This document shows, in pieces, positions 23,078-31,254 of a stretch of 34,708 nucleotides of DNA. This DNA is from Methanothrix sp. Its GTDB lineage: Archaea; Halobacteriota; Methanosarcinia; Methanotrichales; Methanotrichaceae. The stretch lies in contig JANYKI010000029.1 of assembly GCA_025361645.1 (NCBI GenBank), positions 1 through 34,708 of the forward strand, read 5' to 3'. Position numbers and translations under genes: made by a program. Under the pieces are notes generated by a model. It saw only the letters and a program-made list of their open reading frames with translations, was not told where the DNA came from and ran no database searches. The number at the start of each line of letters is the position of its first letter. Position 1 is the first letter of the stretch.

Positions 23078-23779
23078 ATGAATCTTGAAGAAATGTCGGA
23101 TATATTGAAGTCCTCCTTAGGCATTCGCGACAATATCGTTGGCGTAAGACTGTTCAAGAGCGAAGCGGAAATTCCCAAAGATCTCAAATCTGTGGAGAAG
23201 CCCTTCCATTACTGCGGCATGATTCAGGGAGCGCGACAAGAGGGGAAAAGCTTCCTGGCGCGGGCCGACTATCACGGATGCAAGGGCGGGGCCTCGGGCC
23301 TGGGCATTGTGCAGTGCCCGGAGAACATCGCCTCAGGATCTTTGTACTTCGACAAGCTGCATAAGTGCGAGACCCCGGCGATCGGCACCAGCATCGCCTC
23401 CAATATGCCGCGCCTCCTTCCCGGCAGCACAGTTGCTACCTACGTGGCCCCCTTGGACAAGATGGTCATGAACCCGGATGTGGTGATATTTGTAGGCAGT
23501 CCGCTTAACGCCCGGCGCATTGTGCAGGCGGTCATGTTCAAAGAGGGTGGCCGGGCCGGCTTCAACACGGCGGGAATCCAGTCCTTCTGCGTGGATGCCA
23601 CAGCCTCGCCCTACCTCAAAGGAGAGGTGAACATCTCTTTAGGCTGCGACGGATCTGCGAAAAACTCCGGCCTGGCGGATGAGGATGTCGTGGTGGGCAT
23701 TCCCTTCGCGATGATGGAGAATATCTGCACCGTCCTCAAGACGCTATATCAGGGCTGGGATAAGTTCATGAGAGGCTAG
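23078..23779 (+). CDS. DUF169 family protein
   Basis: The sequence (MNLEEMSDILKSSLGIRDNI, HYCGMIQGARQEGKSFLARA, CKGGASGLGI, YVAPLDKM, PDVVIFVGSPLNARRI, GCDGSAKNSGL) fits the DUF169 family, which is common in methanogens and strict anaerobes and has conserved Cys residues (C59-type, C-x-GG) that might hold a metal or react as thiols. No function is established. The ATG at 23078 is chosen from the usual family start; ATG 23042, 36 bases upstream, is an alternative. A UspA gene follows 5 bases after the stop, so the two are probably one operon linked to stress response. Confidence 0.75.
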   Translation: MNLEEMSDILKSSLGIRDNIVGVRLFKSEAEIPKDLKSVEKPFHYCGMIQGARQEGKSFLARADYHGCKGGASGLGIVQCPENIASGSLYFDKLHKCETPAIGTSIASNMPRLLPGSTVATYVAPLDKMVMNPDVVIFVGSPLNARRIVQAVMFKEGGRAGFNTAGIQSFCVDATASPYLKGEVNISLGCDGSAKNSGLADEDVVVGIPFAMMENICTVLKTLYQGWDKFMRG

Positions 23780-23784
23780 GAATC

Positions 23785-24285
23785 ATGTTTGAAAGGATCT
23801 TGATTGCAACCGACGGCTCCTTGCATAGCGAGAGGGCCGCAGAAGCAGGAATAGAAATGGCCAAGCTCTACGGCTCAGCCGTCACCGCTCTTTTTGTTGT
23901 CGATATCGGCAAAGAGTATGGTCCTCTGGGGGACCTGATCTCAAAGGTTGCCGACGACCTGATCGCAGGCATAAGAAGCAATCTGCAAAATCAGGGCGGT
24001 GAAGCCACAAAAAGAGTAGAAGTGATGGCAGAGAAGGCGGGCATTGCCGTGACCAGAAAGATCACGGAGGGCTATCCGGCTGAGGACATCATCCGCATCG
24101 CAAAGGAAGGCGATATGAACCTCATCGTCATGGGCGGAATCGGAGTCACTGGCCTGGAAAGGTTCCTCCTGGGCAGCGTGGCCGATAAAGTGGTCAGAAG
24201 CTCCAATATTCCCGTGCTGGTGGTGAGAAAGAAACAAGGCCCGGTGGGCACTTATTGGAACGTCTCACCTGGGGCTCGCCACTAG
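23785..24285 (+). CDS. universal stress protein (UspA family)
   Basis: The 166-residue product opens MFERILIATDGSLHSERAAE and carries the ATP-binding pattern G-x2-G-x9-G-S as MGGIGVTGLERFLLGSVADK (about residues 117-136), so it should bind ATP. Usp proteins modulate survival under stress through unknown partners. It follows the DUF169 gene directly and is similar to the Usp encoded at 26118-26555 (same start and same ATP loop), which suggests duplication within this neighbourhood. An extra 15-residue tail (PVGTYWNVSPGARH) distinguishes it. Confidence 0.9.
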   Translation: MFERILIATDGSLHSERAAEAGIEMAKLYGSAVTALFVVDIGKEYGPLGDLISKVADDLIAGIRSNLQNQGGEATKRVEVMAEKAGIAVTRKITEGYPAEDIIRIAKEGDMNLIVMGGIGVTGLERFLLGSVADKVVRSSNIPVLVVRKKQGPVGTYWNVSPGARH

Positions 24286-24324
24286 TACAATTTCGGCCTC
24301 GCTGTACTTGTGCTCCCATAATCG

Positions 24325-24999
24325 TCAGGGCCGTTCGCTTGGCAGGCTCCACTTGATAAGCACTCCCTCGTCTAACCGCTGCACGTCGCGAAGGGTCAGC
24401 CGGGGGAAATTATCTTTGAACCCCGGCCCGTCCACCAGGGTGGGTGCTTTCGCTCCACCGATGAGCATCGCCCCCATGTAGACATAAAGCTCATCCACCA
24501 GGCCGAGCTTGAGAAGCGACCAGTTGAGCGTAGCCCCCCCCTCCACCATGAGGCGCTTGACGCCCCTATCAAAAAGCCGGGAAAACAGCTCTGTCAGATC
24601 GACCCGCTCTTTTCCGCATACTATTATCTCACAATTTGAGGAGAGCCTATCCAGTCGTTCCTGCGGCGCAGAGTCGGTGACGGCCACGATGCACCCTGGT
24701 CCCAGGACCCTGGCATAGGACGGCGTTCTTGCCCGGCTGTCGGCAATAATGCGAAGCGGGTCTTCCGGCCAACCTTTCGCCCGTCTGGCCTCGCGCAGAT
24801 CTGCCGATTTCACCCTCAGGCTGGGATCGTCTGCCAGCACCGTCCCCACTCCTACCATGACAGCGTCGCTCTCTGCCCGGAGAAGGTCGACCCGGGCTCT
24901 GTCATCCGGGCCGGAGATGCTCACCTGGCAGCGCTCAAAGGAGCTGATCTTGCCATCTGCGCTCATGGCGCTATTGATGAATACGAAGGGCCTGGTCAA
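24325..24999 (-). CDS. arfC: 2,5-diamino-6-(ribosylamino)-4(3H)-pyrimidinone 5'-phosphate reductase
   Basis: The RibD C-terminal/Rib7 reductase fold is clear: PFVFINSAMSADGKISS at the N-terminus, ESDAVMVGVGTVLADDPSL, RIIADSRARTP and LMVEGGATLNWSLLKLGLVD. In archaea this stand-alone reductase acts in riboflavin and F420 (deazaflavin) biosynthesis, using NADPH or NADH to open the ribose to ribityl. The start is TTG at 24999, dictated by the family N-terminus; a TATA box centred at 25026 is exactly 27 bases upstream and no ribosome site is present, so the message is likely leaderless. It is divergent from the amidohydrolase gene and shares that TATA element. Confidence 0.88.
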   Translation of the reverse strand: MTRPFVFINSAMSADGKISSFERCQVSISGPDDRARVDLLRAESDAVMVGVGTVLADDPSLRVKSADLREARRAKGWPEDPLRIIADSRARTPSYARVLGPGCIVAVTDSAPQERLDRLSSNCEIIVCGKERVDLTELFSRLFDRGVKRLMVEGGATLNWSLLKLGLVDELYVYMGAMLIGGAKAPTLVDGPGFKDNFPRLTLRDVQRLDEGVLIKWSLPSERP

Positions 25000-25021
25000 T
25001 GCTTCTAATTAGACAAAGAGA

Positions 25022-25030
25022 TACTAAATA
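25022..25030. promoter_or_regulatory. shared TATA element for two divergent leaderless genes
   Basis: TACTAAATA (25022-25030, centre 25026) lies exactly 27 bases from the ATG of the amidohydrolase (25053, plus) and 27 bases from the TTG of arfC (24999, minus). Neither gene has a ribosome site. On the minus strand it reads TATTTAGTA, also acceptable as a TATA box. Confidence 0.5.
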
Positions 25031-25052
25031 GCTTGCCTGCCCATTTCATGAC

Positions 25053-26108
25053 ATGCCTCAAGCACGCGAGATCCTGCTGCAAGGAACCGTAATCTATGGA
25101 GATGATTTCCAAGCAGAGGATGGCTACATCAGCATCCGGGATGGCATCATCCGGGAGTTTGGCTTTGAGCATGTAGACGCCGACTACGAGGGCATTGTCT
25201 GCCCGTGCTTCGTGAACGCACACGTTCATGTGGGCGACTCTGCCTTTAAGGACCCACCTTTTCTGCCGCTCTCTCTGCTGGTCGGCCCGGATGGACTGAA
25301 GGCACGAATGCTGGCCCAAATGCCGCGCTCTGTTCTCGTAGAAGGCATGAGAAGAAGCCTGCAACAGATAGCTGCGTCGGGTACGTGTGCTTTTGCCGAT
25401 TTTCGGGAGGGGGGGGCAGATGGTGTAAGCATGCTGGAAGAGGCCGTGCAGGGCCTGCCCCTTCTTGCCAGAATCCTGGGACGGCCAAGCCAGGGCCAGA
25501 TAAATATCCCGGAGAGCTGCTGGGGCCTGGGGATAAGCAGCACCCGAGACCATGATCCTGGCCAAATCCATGCGGCAGTGGCGGCAGCCAGAAAGGGGGG
25601 CCAGACGGTGGGAGTGCACGCCGGCGAAGCCGGTAATGACGATATCGGCGACGCTCTTGCTCTTCATCCGGATTTCCTGGTGCACATGAACCGGGCAAAC
25701 GAAGCGGATCTGAGGGAAGTGGCCCACGCTGGCATTCCGGTCGTGGTCTGTCCCAGATCCAATCTGGTGACGAACGTTGGTCTGCCCAATGTGAAAAGAA
25801 TGGTAGAATTGGGCATTACAATTGCCGTTGGAACAGATAACGTTATGATGAACTCGCCGGACATCTTTGAGGAGATGCATTTCCTTGCCAGGGCTCTGCT
25901 GCATGACGATAGACAGGTATTTAAGATGTGCACGCTAAATGGTGCTAAAATAACAGGGCTTGATCAGAGGCTGGGGTCCATTCGGGAAGGGAAAGAGGCA
26001 AGAGTGATGGTTATAGATAAAAAATCGAATAATATGTGGGGGTCGATGGCCCCTCTTTCCAGCATTGTGAGACGGGCCGGGCAGTCTGACATAATAGCTA
26101 TCTTTTAG
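25053..26108 (+). CDS. amidohydrolase superfamily deaminase-like enzyme
   Basis: Metal ligands of the cytosine/adenosine deaminase-like amidohydrolases are present: H57-x-H59 (FVNAHVHVGD), H189 (VGVHAGE), H211 (FLVHMNR) and D262 (AVGTDNVMMNSPD). The typical C-terminus LGSIREGKEARVMVID places the flanking beta-sandwich. The enzyme would hydrolyse a C-N bond in a purine- or pyrimidine-like or related compound, but the substrate cannot be named. The 351-residue length is slightly short for the family. Next genes, UspA (10 bases on) and a CBS protein, appear co-transcribed. The start is ATG 25053, leaderless from the TATA box at 25022-25030. Confidence 0.82.
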   Translation: MPQAREILLQGTVIYGDDFQAEDGYISIRDGIIREFGFEHVDADYEGIVCPCFVNAHVHVGDSAFKDPPFLPLSLLVGPDGLKARMLAQMPRSVLVEGMRRSLQQIAASGTCAFADFREGGADGVSMLEEAVQGLPLLARILGRPSQGQINIPESCWGLGISSTRDHDPGQIHAAVAAARKGGQTVGVHAGEAGNDDIGDALALHPDFLVHMNRANEADLREVAHAGIPVVVCPRSNLVTNVGLPNVKRMVELGITIAVGTDNVMMNSPDIFEEMHFLARALLHDDRQVFKMCTLNGAKITGLDQRLGSIREGKEARVMVIDKKSNNMWGSMAPLSSIVRRAGQSDIIAIF

Positions 26109-26117
26109 AGGTTAATC

Positions 26118-26555
26118 ATGTTTGAGAAGATTCTAGTTGCAACCGACGGATCAGAGCACGGATACAGAGCGGCCAAGGTGGCATTGGAGTTGGGAAAGAT
26201 ATCTGGTGGAAAGGTCACTGCGATCTATGTGGCCGACACCAACAGGACGAGCCATCTGCCGGATGATATGTTACTATTCAGCATCCGAGAGCTTCTGCTC
26301 AAAGAAGGAAAAGAGGCCTTGAAACATGTGGAAACGCTGGCCAAGGATATGGGCGTTGCCTTTGCGAGTGTTGTGGCGGAGGGCAATCCAGGCAGCGAGA
26401 TCATCAGCTATGCAGAGTCAGAAGGCATGAATATTATCATCCTGGGGGCTGTAGGGCGCACCGGTCTCGATAAGTTCCTGCTGGGCAGTGTGGCTGAAAA
26501 GGTGGTAAGAAGCTCCAAGATTCCTGTACTGACCATTCCGAGGGAAAAGACGTGA
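26118..26555 (+). CDS. universal stress protein (UspA family)
   Basis: The 145-residue product begins MFEKILVATDGSEHGYRAAK and has the ATP loop GAVGRTGLDKFLLGSVAEK (about residues 114-132) with the G-x2-G-x9-G-S pattern, so it should bind ATP. It lies 10 bases after the amidohydrolase and its TGA overlaps the GTG start of the CBS protein by four bases (GTGA), so the two are translationally coupled. That pairing suggests a joint adenylate-sensing function; this is inference from family properties. Confidence 0.9.
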   Translation: MFEKILVATDGSEHGYRAAKVALELGKISGGKVTAIYVADTNRTSHLPDDMLLFSIRELLLKEGKEALKHVETLAKDMGVAFASVVAEGNPGSEIISYAESEGMNIIILGAVGRTGLDKFLLGSVAEKVVRSSKIPVLTIPREKT

Positions 26556-27412
26556 GCATTCTCGTCAGGGACATAATGGTCCGGGATGTGGCTCATGTCG
26601 CCATCCCCGGCAGCAGGGACGATGTTTTAAAGACTCTGCAGGACCACAAGGTCTCCGGCGTTCCTGTAATAAAGAAGGGCGAGGTCGTGGGCATGATAAC
26701 CAGGACCGATCTGCTCCGCAATCGCGATGAGGACCAGACGGCTCTGCTCATGACTCGCGATCCTGTCGTGATAAGCCCGGAGAAGAGCATAGTCGAGGCC
26801 TCAAGGCTGTTGATCAAGCACGACATCCGGCGGCTTCCTGTGGTGGAGGGCATTAAGCTGGTAGGCATCATCACCATTGCCGATATCGTCCGGGTGGCTG
26901 CTGACTTGGGAATAAAAGAGAGCATTGAGCCCTATTTAGAGAAGGAGACCGTGGTTCTCTGGAGCGAGATGCCCCTGGCGGTAGCCGGATCAATTATGGA
27001 GTTTGCCGCAGTGGAGGCCTGCCCCGTCATCGATAGCAGCCTCAAGCTGGTGGGCATGATCTCGGACCGCGATCTCATCAAGACCAGTGTCATCGAGGAT
27101 ACGGTCGAGAAGACGGATATGTCTGCCAATGATGGAGAGGACACCTGGATGTGGGACCGGGTGATGCAGACCATCAGTAAGTATTACACTGTTTCGCGGA
27201 TCAAGCTGAAAAATATTCTGGTCTCCGAGGCTATGGTGCCGCCCATCACGGCTTATAAAAAAGATGAGGTGGGCAAATGTGCGGCGACAATGTACAAGAA
27301 TAGAATCGACCAGATGCCTGTGGTCACATCCAGCGGAAAGCTGATGGGGATGCTCAAGGATAAGGACATCCTGATGGCACTGGTGGATTATAGCCAAAGG
27401 GCGACGGTGTGA
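26552..27412 (+). CDS. four-CBS-domain protein
   Basis: Four CBS motifs are visible: VRDIMVRDVAHVAIPGSRDD with GVPVIKKGEVVGMITRTDLL (residues ~4-55), MTRDPVVISPEKSIVEASRL with RLPVVEGIKLVGIITIADIV (~67-115), VAGSIMEFAAVEACPVID with LVGMISDRDLI (~140-180), and ILVSEAMVPPITAYKKDEVG with QMPVVTSSGKLMGMLKDKDI (~222-278). Two CBS pairs (Bateman modules) usually bind adenosine nucleotides or S-adenosylmethionine. There is no attached enzyme or channel domain, so it may act as a regulatory partner. The start is GTG at 26552, inside the UspA stop. It is the third gene of the amidohydrolase-Usp-CBS unit. Confidence 0.9.
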   Translation: MSILVRDIMVRDVAHVAIPGSRDDVLKTLQDHKVSGVPVIKKGEVVGMITRTDLLRNRDEDQTALLMTRDPVVISPEKSIVEASRLLIKHDIRRLPVVEGIKLVGIITIADIVRVAADLGIKESIEPYLEKETVVLWSEMPLAVAGSIMEFAAVEACPVIDSSLKLVGMISDRDLIKTSVIEDTVEKTDMSANDGEDTWMWDRVMQTISKYYTVSRIKLKNILVSEAMVPPITAYKKDEVGKCAATMYKNRIDQMPVVTSSGKLMGMLKDKDILMALVDYSQRATV

Positions 27413-27963
27413 TCGAGATCTCTTGGCTAAGTAGATGACGGCGACGCACCCCTGCGGCAAGGGCGCCGGAACGGGTAATATCTCAACAAGCTCTTAAAAT
27501 TGAAAAAAGCCATCTCGCCTTAGCTCCATCTACTTTTCTATTCCTTGGCTATCCTTATTTTTGGCTTCAAGCAGCGGACCAATATTTAGCCATGAAAGGG
27601 TCGTAGTTTCCCAATTACTAACCCTCTAAGTTTTTGACAGAAAATAAAATATACAAGCTTTAACCAGCATAGCTAGAAAATCGCTATCATTTGACAATAT
27701 AATTTTGGACACGTCTTTGGAAATGCGTAAATTATTTCTAATGATAGATTTTTTCCAGGGCCACATGCCAATGGCTGGAATGAATATACGCTGAGGCGAG
27801 TCCACAGAAATGCAACCATCAATAAAAATATATAGGTTTAGGAAGAAAAGGCGGATATAAGTCCTCAAAGAATTTGCAGACATATTTGGAGACTTAATAT
27901 GATGATAAAATTAAATAAAAAAGTAAGTTAAAACAATAGGTTAAAAAGGTAATTCAGAAGGGG
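27413..27963. other. 551-base AT-rich intergenic region
   Basis: No convincing gene is seen. The first 65 bases hold a GC-rich patch (GACGCACCCCTGCGGCAAGG) that may end the CBS transcript. The rest is AT-rich. An 85-codon open frame on the minus strand (27626-27883) is rich in Ile, Phe and Lys with no ribosome site and looks accidental. The final 80 bases before the TPR gene (AATATGATGATAAAATTAAA) probably contain its promoter. Confidence 0.5.
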
Positions 27964-27969
27964 TTGACA

Positions 27970-29211
27970 TTGCGGTTTAAACTTTGTATCTTGATTTGCT
28001 TATTACTGGCCAGTCCAATTGGATGTCAGTTGACTTTAAAAGAGAAAATACACGTTTACGGCGATGGGAGTATATATGCTAGGACAAATACCGATGAAGC
28101 CAAAGATCTAGCATCAGGCTCAGGGGATCAGATCTATAAAAGAGTTCTTAATTTAAAAGATGATGCATCGAGCCTACAAACGAGTTATCTTTATAATAAG
28201 GACCCGTCTATCGTATCCAACATATCTAATCAATACTTCGCCCTGGCTAGTGCCGTTGGTGGATCGCAACATATGATCTCCGTTTATTCCAACACCAACA
28301 TCAACTCCCAGAGCAAAATAGAACGCGTGGGAAACAGCCTATCGACGGACTACAATATTAATTCAAGCAACGGCAACTTATCAGAGGCCGTTATTAATTC
28401 TCTAGGTGGGCACTCTCGGTACATCGCTGAAGCTAAACTTGAGGGCAAATTTACTTTAAGCTCCCAGTTGTCAGAAAGAGTGGATATCTCCAGAGGATTT
28501 GATGCGGCAAATCTGCTTGCCAATCTGCAGTCCGTGGATATAAAAGGGTCTCGGGGTGTGGAAGAGGACGATACAATAGAGCCGCCTCTAATGCTCATAG
28601 GAGGAAAAGAAGCATCTGATCAAGATACTGCGGCTATTTTAACCAAGAGAGGGAAGGATCTTGCAACTAGCGGTAATCATGATGATTTAGATAAAGCCCT
28701 CAAGCTCTACGATCAAGCACTGGAACTCGATCCCGAGAATCCGGTGATATGGAATAACAAAGGTACCGTCCTCGTAAGGGAGGGCAAGTATGAAGATGCA
28801 TTAGATGCATATGATAGTGCACTGGAATTGAATTCGGAGTACCCAGAAGCAATGATTGGCAAAGGCAGTGCTCTGAATAGACTTAACAGGTCTGCTGAAG
28901 CCGTAGGTTTATTCGAAATGGCAATTGCTCTGGACACAAGCAATGCAAAAGCTTGGAACAACAAAGGCGTGGCTTTAGCGAGGCTCGGCAGATACGATGA
29001 TGCTATAAATTCATTTGACAAGGCCATCGAGATAGATCCGGAATACGAGGATGCCTTCTTCTCAAGAGGCAGGTTATTCTATACACACCAACATTATCAA
29101 GAGGCCTTACAATCCCTGAACCGAGCACTCGAATTGAATCCAAACGACACGAGTGCGTCAGATTTAAAAGTATTGGCAGAGAAAGCGTTGAATCAAGGAT
29201 TAACGCCCTAA
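27970..29211 (+). CDS. secreted TPR-repeat protein
   Basis: The start is TTG at 27970 (GAAGGGG site upstream), giving a signal peptide (MRFKLCILICLLLASPIG) that ends near a Cys. Residues ~25-220 are an Asn/Ser-rich beta-type region of no known family with many glycosylation-type NxS/NxT sites. Residues ~228-400 hold TPR units: ALKLYDQALELDPENPVIW, NNKGTVLVREGKYEDALDAY, NNKGVALARLGRYDDAINSF, DKAIEIDPEYEDAFFSRGRL and the last ALQSLNRALELNPND. TPRs mediate protein contacts; secreted TPR proteins are abundant in Methanosarcinales. Function beyond surface interaction is not readable. A TTG at 27964 is the alternative start. Confidence 0.8.
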   Translation: MRFKLCILICLLLASPIGCQLTLKEKIHVYGDGSIYARTNTDEAKDLASGSGDQIYKRVLNLKDDASSLQTSYLYNKDPSIVSNISNQYFALASAVGGSQHMISVYSNTNINSQSKIERVGNSLSTDYNINSSNGNLSEAVINSLGGHSRYIAEAKLEGKFTLSSQLSERVDISRGFDAANLLANLQSVDIKGSRGVEEDDTIEPPLMLIGGKEASDQDTAAILTKRGKDLATSGNHDDLDKALKLYDQALELDPENPVIWNNKGTVLVREGKYEDALDAYDSALELNSEYPEAMIGKGSALNRLNRSAEAVGLFEMAIALDTSNAKAWNNKGVALARLGRYDDAINSFDKAIEIDPEYEDAFFSRGRLFYTHQHYQEALQSLNRALELNPNDTSASDLKVLAEKALNQGLTP

Positions 29212-29258
29212 TTGGCTTTATGTCGTATGGAAGACGCGCATCTCTTCTGGAGGAAGAG

Positions 29259-29288
29259 GCAGGGGTTCTGAAGCCCCTGCTTAATTTG
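29259..29288 (+). terminator. hairpin terminator of the TPR gene
   Basis: GCAGGGG (29259-29265) pairs with CCCCTGC (29274-29280) over an 8-base loop, followed by TTAATTTG. It lies 48 bases after the stop codon at 29211. Confidence 0.6.
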
Positions 29289-29409
29289 TCGGTTGCCAGG
29301 GGAAAGCAAATACCAAAATGAAAGGGAAACGCCTTCCGAGAGATGCATAACATTAAGATTAATTTTCGTTTGCAGAAAAACTGCAAGAATGGAATGGAGA
29401 GATGGTCTT

Positions 29410-29856
29410 ATGGCTGAGCAAGATGTGAGATTCACATGCAAGAATTTGGATTGCGGTATGGTGAATAATGTAAGGCTTGATACTAGCCTGGTGGGACGAC
29501 AGAAGATACTCATGTACTGCTGCAATTGTGGCTTTGTAAATATGCCTCAAAGTGTGGAAAAAAAGAATAATGAAAACTGGCTTCCATGCATATTATTTGA
29601 TGGCATTGAGAAAGACCTTCCCGCGGGCTTTGTAAAATCCGCAACAGGAGAACGTTGGACGGATGTTAATGGAAAGCACCTAACGAGGGCAGAATTTGCC
29701 CAACTCCACGGAGTGGACCCATGGACTGTTTTTTGCAGCGCAGAACGTAATAAAGGTAAGGATATATGCAAGAACTACCCCAATAGGTGCCAAGAAAAGA
29801 GAAGAACAATTTTGAATCCCCAAACAGATAGTGATGTGCCATCTGACAGGCTATAA
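29410..29856 (+). CDS. zinc-ribbon hypothetical protein
   Basis: From ATG 29410 (GGAGAG about 10 bases upstream) the 148-residue product has a likely zinc ribbon: C10-x4-C15 and C37-x2-C40 (FTCKNLDCG and YCCNCGF). A second part contains KSATGERWTDVNGKHLTRAE, EFAQLHGVDPWTVFCSAER and two more Cys (KDICKNYPNRCQEK), perhaps another metal site. No signal peptide. The frame is open to 29293 but the earlier residues overlap the terminator hairpin's downstream DNA and look non-coding. I do not recognise the family; nucleic-acid or protein binding would be usual for such ribbons. Confidence 0.55.
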   Translation: MAEQDVRFTCKNLDCGMVNNVRLDTSLVGRQKILMYCCNCGFVNMPQSVEKKNNENWLPCILFDGIEKDLPAGFVKSATGERWTDVNGKHLTRAEFAQLHGVDPWTVFCSAERNKGKDICKNYPNRCQEKRRTILNPQTDSDVPSDRL

Positions 29857-29928
29857 TTACTTTTCCACAAAATTTTTTAAACCTAATTTTTGTATTGCAT
29901 GATTCGAGCAAATGGTGCGAGATGTGCT

Positions 29929-30145
29929 AGAAAAACCTCACCTTCCAAAAGGCAAATAAACCTGGCTAGCCTTCCCCCACCCCATGTCCCGCTTTCTCGT
30001 GGTCCTCGGCACCACCTCCCATTCCGGCAAGAGCACTCTTGTCGCCTGCTATCCGATCGCGGCTTTCGGATCGCGCCCCAGGTCTGAGAACATGAGCCCT
30101 AACTCCTGGGGAGGCTGAGAACGGCTCAGAGATCGGTGATATCTC
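29929..30145 (+). pseudogene. decayed 5' fragment of cbiP, with its promoter
   Basis: This stretch matches 31200-31430 closely, including the TATA-like GGCAAATAA, the ATG (29984) and the P-loop coding sequence (FLVVLGTTSHSGKST). After that, deletions of 13 and 2 bases restore frame (SENMSPNSWGG) before a TGA at 30116-30118, leaving 44 codons. Similarity stops near 30145, where the nucleotidyltransferase gene of the toxin-antitoxin pair ends. It is a partial duplicate, not an independent gene, though the Walker A loop is intact and a short peptide could still be made. Confidence 0.8.
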
Positions 30146-30154
30146 AATTGGAGT

Positions 30155-30583
30155 TCAATCGAAGCTTATCACCGCCCCGAGGTCGTCTCTCGGAATCATC
30201 CACCCCGATTTCAGGCGTCTCGCCTTCAGCCTCTTCAGCGACGCAATCAGTCTTTCCTGCGCTCCTGCCACCGTCCCATCGTCCTGCAACACCTGGCCTT
30301 CCAGCAGCGCATCCACCACGAATGCCGTCTTTGCTATGACCATGTCTTCCAGCTCTTCCGGTGTCATCCAGATATCCTGAATGCGAGAGGGCTTTGGGAA
30401 GGGCGGCAGCACATCTCTTCTCTTCAGCTCCGGAAGGCCTGAAGCCACGATGATGAGGTCTACATCGCTGTGCTCCTTTGCCTGGCCTCGAGCCACAGAG
30501 CCGAAGAGGATCACACTCTTAACATCATATTCTTTGCATTCTTTCAGCCTGACAAGATAGCTCTCGATCATCTCTTCAAACAT
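30155..30583 (-). CDS. MNT-type nucleotidyltransferase, MntA-like antitoxin
   Basis: The minimal nucleotidyltransferase motif is complete: LFGSVARG (G28-S29...G33) followed by SDVDL with D40 and D42 as metal ligands. The 142-residue product is of the type paired with HEPN toxins; in the HepT/MntA system the enzyme adds AMP units to the HEPN toxin and silences it. The start codon lies inside the end of the HEPN gene (16-base overlap) with a GGAGAGG site upstream, so the two are one operon in toxin-antitoxin order. A C-terminal basic stretch (RLKARRLKSGWMIPRDD) is additional. The assignment to MntA is by family and context. Confidence 0.85.
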   Translation of the reverse strand: MFEEMIESYLVRLKECKEYDVKSVILFGSVARGQAKEHSDVDLIIVASGLPELKRRDVLPPFPKPSRIQDIWMTPEELEDMVIAKTAFVVDALLEGQVLQDDGTVAGAQERLIASLKRLKARRLKSGWMIPRDDLGAVISFD

Positions 30584-31074
30584 TGCTCTATCCTCTCCAG
30601 GACTTCATCCAACTCCTCCGCGCCAAGCGTCGCGAAAAAGCCCAGAGCTGCTGCTAAAACAGTCTCCGATCTGCCCATTATCTCCCTTGCCTTCTCCTCA
30701 TCATAAATCTCCGAAGGTTTGATAATTCTATCTCTGGTCTCCCATCCGTATCGGGGCATGCTTCGCTGTTTTTCGATAGATGCAGCATTATCTGCCATGG
30801 CCAGCAGAAATCCTATTTGATCTCTGGATAGACTCAAGTCTCGCGTTGTCTCTGGATTATTCAGTATTTCCCCTACAAGCACGTCCGATGGAAAATGCGT
30901 CTTTTCGTGAAAGATTCCAAAAAAATACAGAACCGATTTCAATAGCTTTTCTGCACATTGCTGAGCATGAAAAACGCTGCTTGGATATCTCTCGTCGCTA
31001 AAGTCTGCAATGGCATCCTTCATATCATCTATTGCCATCTCTATCCAGTCCTTGGTTTTCTGGATGTTCTTCAT
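30568..31074 (-). CDS. HEPN-domain protein, HepT-like toxin
   Basis: The four-helix HEPN pattern is seen in DWIEMAIDDMKDAIADF, YPSSVFHAQQCAEKLLKSVL and the C-terminal RYGWETRDRIIKPSEIYDEE with KAREIMGRSETVLAAA. Many HEPN proteins are RNases, but this type has no clear R-x4-6-H active site, so toxicity is not guaranteed. The 168-residue protein is encoded first, ahead of the nucleotidyltransferase that overlaps its end. The pair lies between the decayed and the intact copies of the cbiP start and is transcribed against cbiP. It may be a toxin-antitoxin module or a relic of a defence island. Confidence 0.85.
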   Translation of the reverse strand: MKNIQKTKDWIEMAIDDMKDAIADFSDERYPSSVFHAQQCAEKLLKSVLYFFGIFHEKTHFPSDVLVGEILNNPETTRDLSLSRDQIGFLLAMADNAASIEKQRSMPRYGWETRDRIIKPSEIYDEEKAREIMGRSETVLAAALGFFATLGAEELDEVLERIEQCLKR

Positions 31075-31224
31075 AGTTCAAATCCTCACGGAAAATGTCT
31101 CCAATGATTGAAGAGATTATTGATATGATCATATGCAAAAAAGCTAATATATCTTTCCGTTCATGCTACAATCCGCTCAAACTGGCTCTACGGTTGGGAT
31201 CAGAAAACTCCACCTTCCAAAAGG

Positions 31225-31231
31225 CAAATAA
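31225..31231 (+). promoter_or_regulatory. TATA box of cbiP, leaderless type
   Basis: AAATAAG within CAAAAGGCAAATAAGC is centred 27 bases before the ATG at 31255, with no ribosome site between. The same box and spacing (28 bases) are kept in the decayed copy before 29984, which supports its importance at the time of duplication. Confidence 0.5.
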
Positions 31232-31254
31232 GCTTGCACGGCTTCGCCATTCCC

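Noticed and set aside
25005-25904. Minus-strand open frame of 299 codons
   Set aside because: Antisense to the amidohydrolase; rich in His, Cys and Gln as expected of a shadow frame.
27626-27883. Minus-strand open frame of 85 codons in the AT-rich gap
   Set aside because: Composition follows base bias; no start signal or recognisable pattern.
31040-31090. GTTCAAATCC resembling a tRNA T-loop
   Set aside because: It lies at the start of the HEPN gene and no acceptor, D or anticodon stem can be drawn around it.
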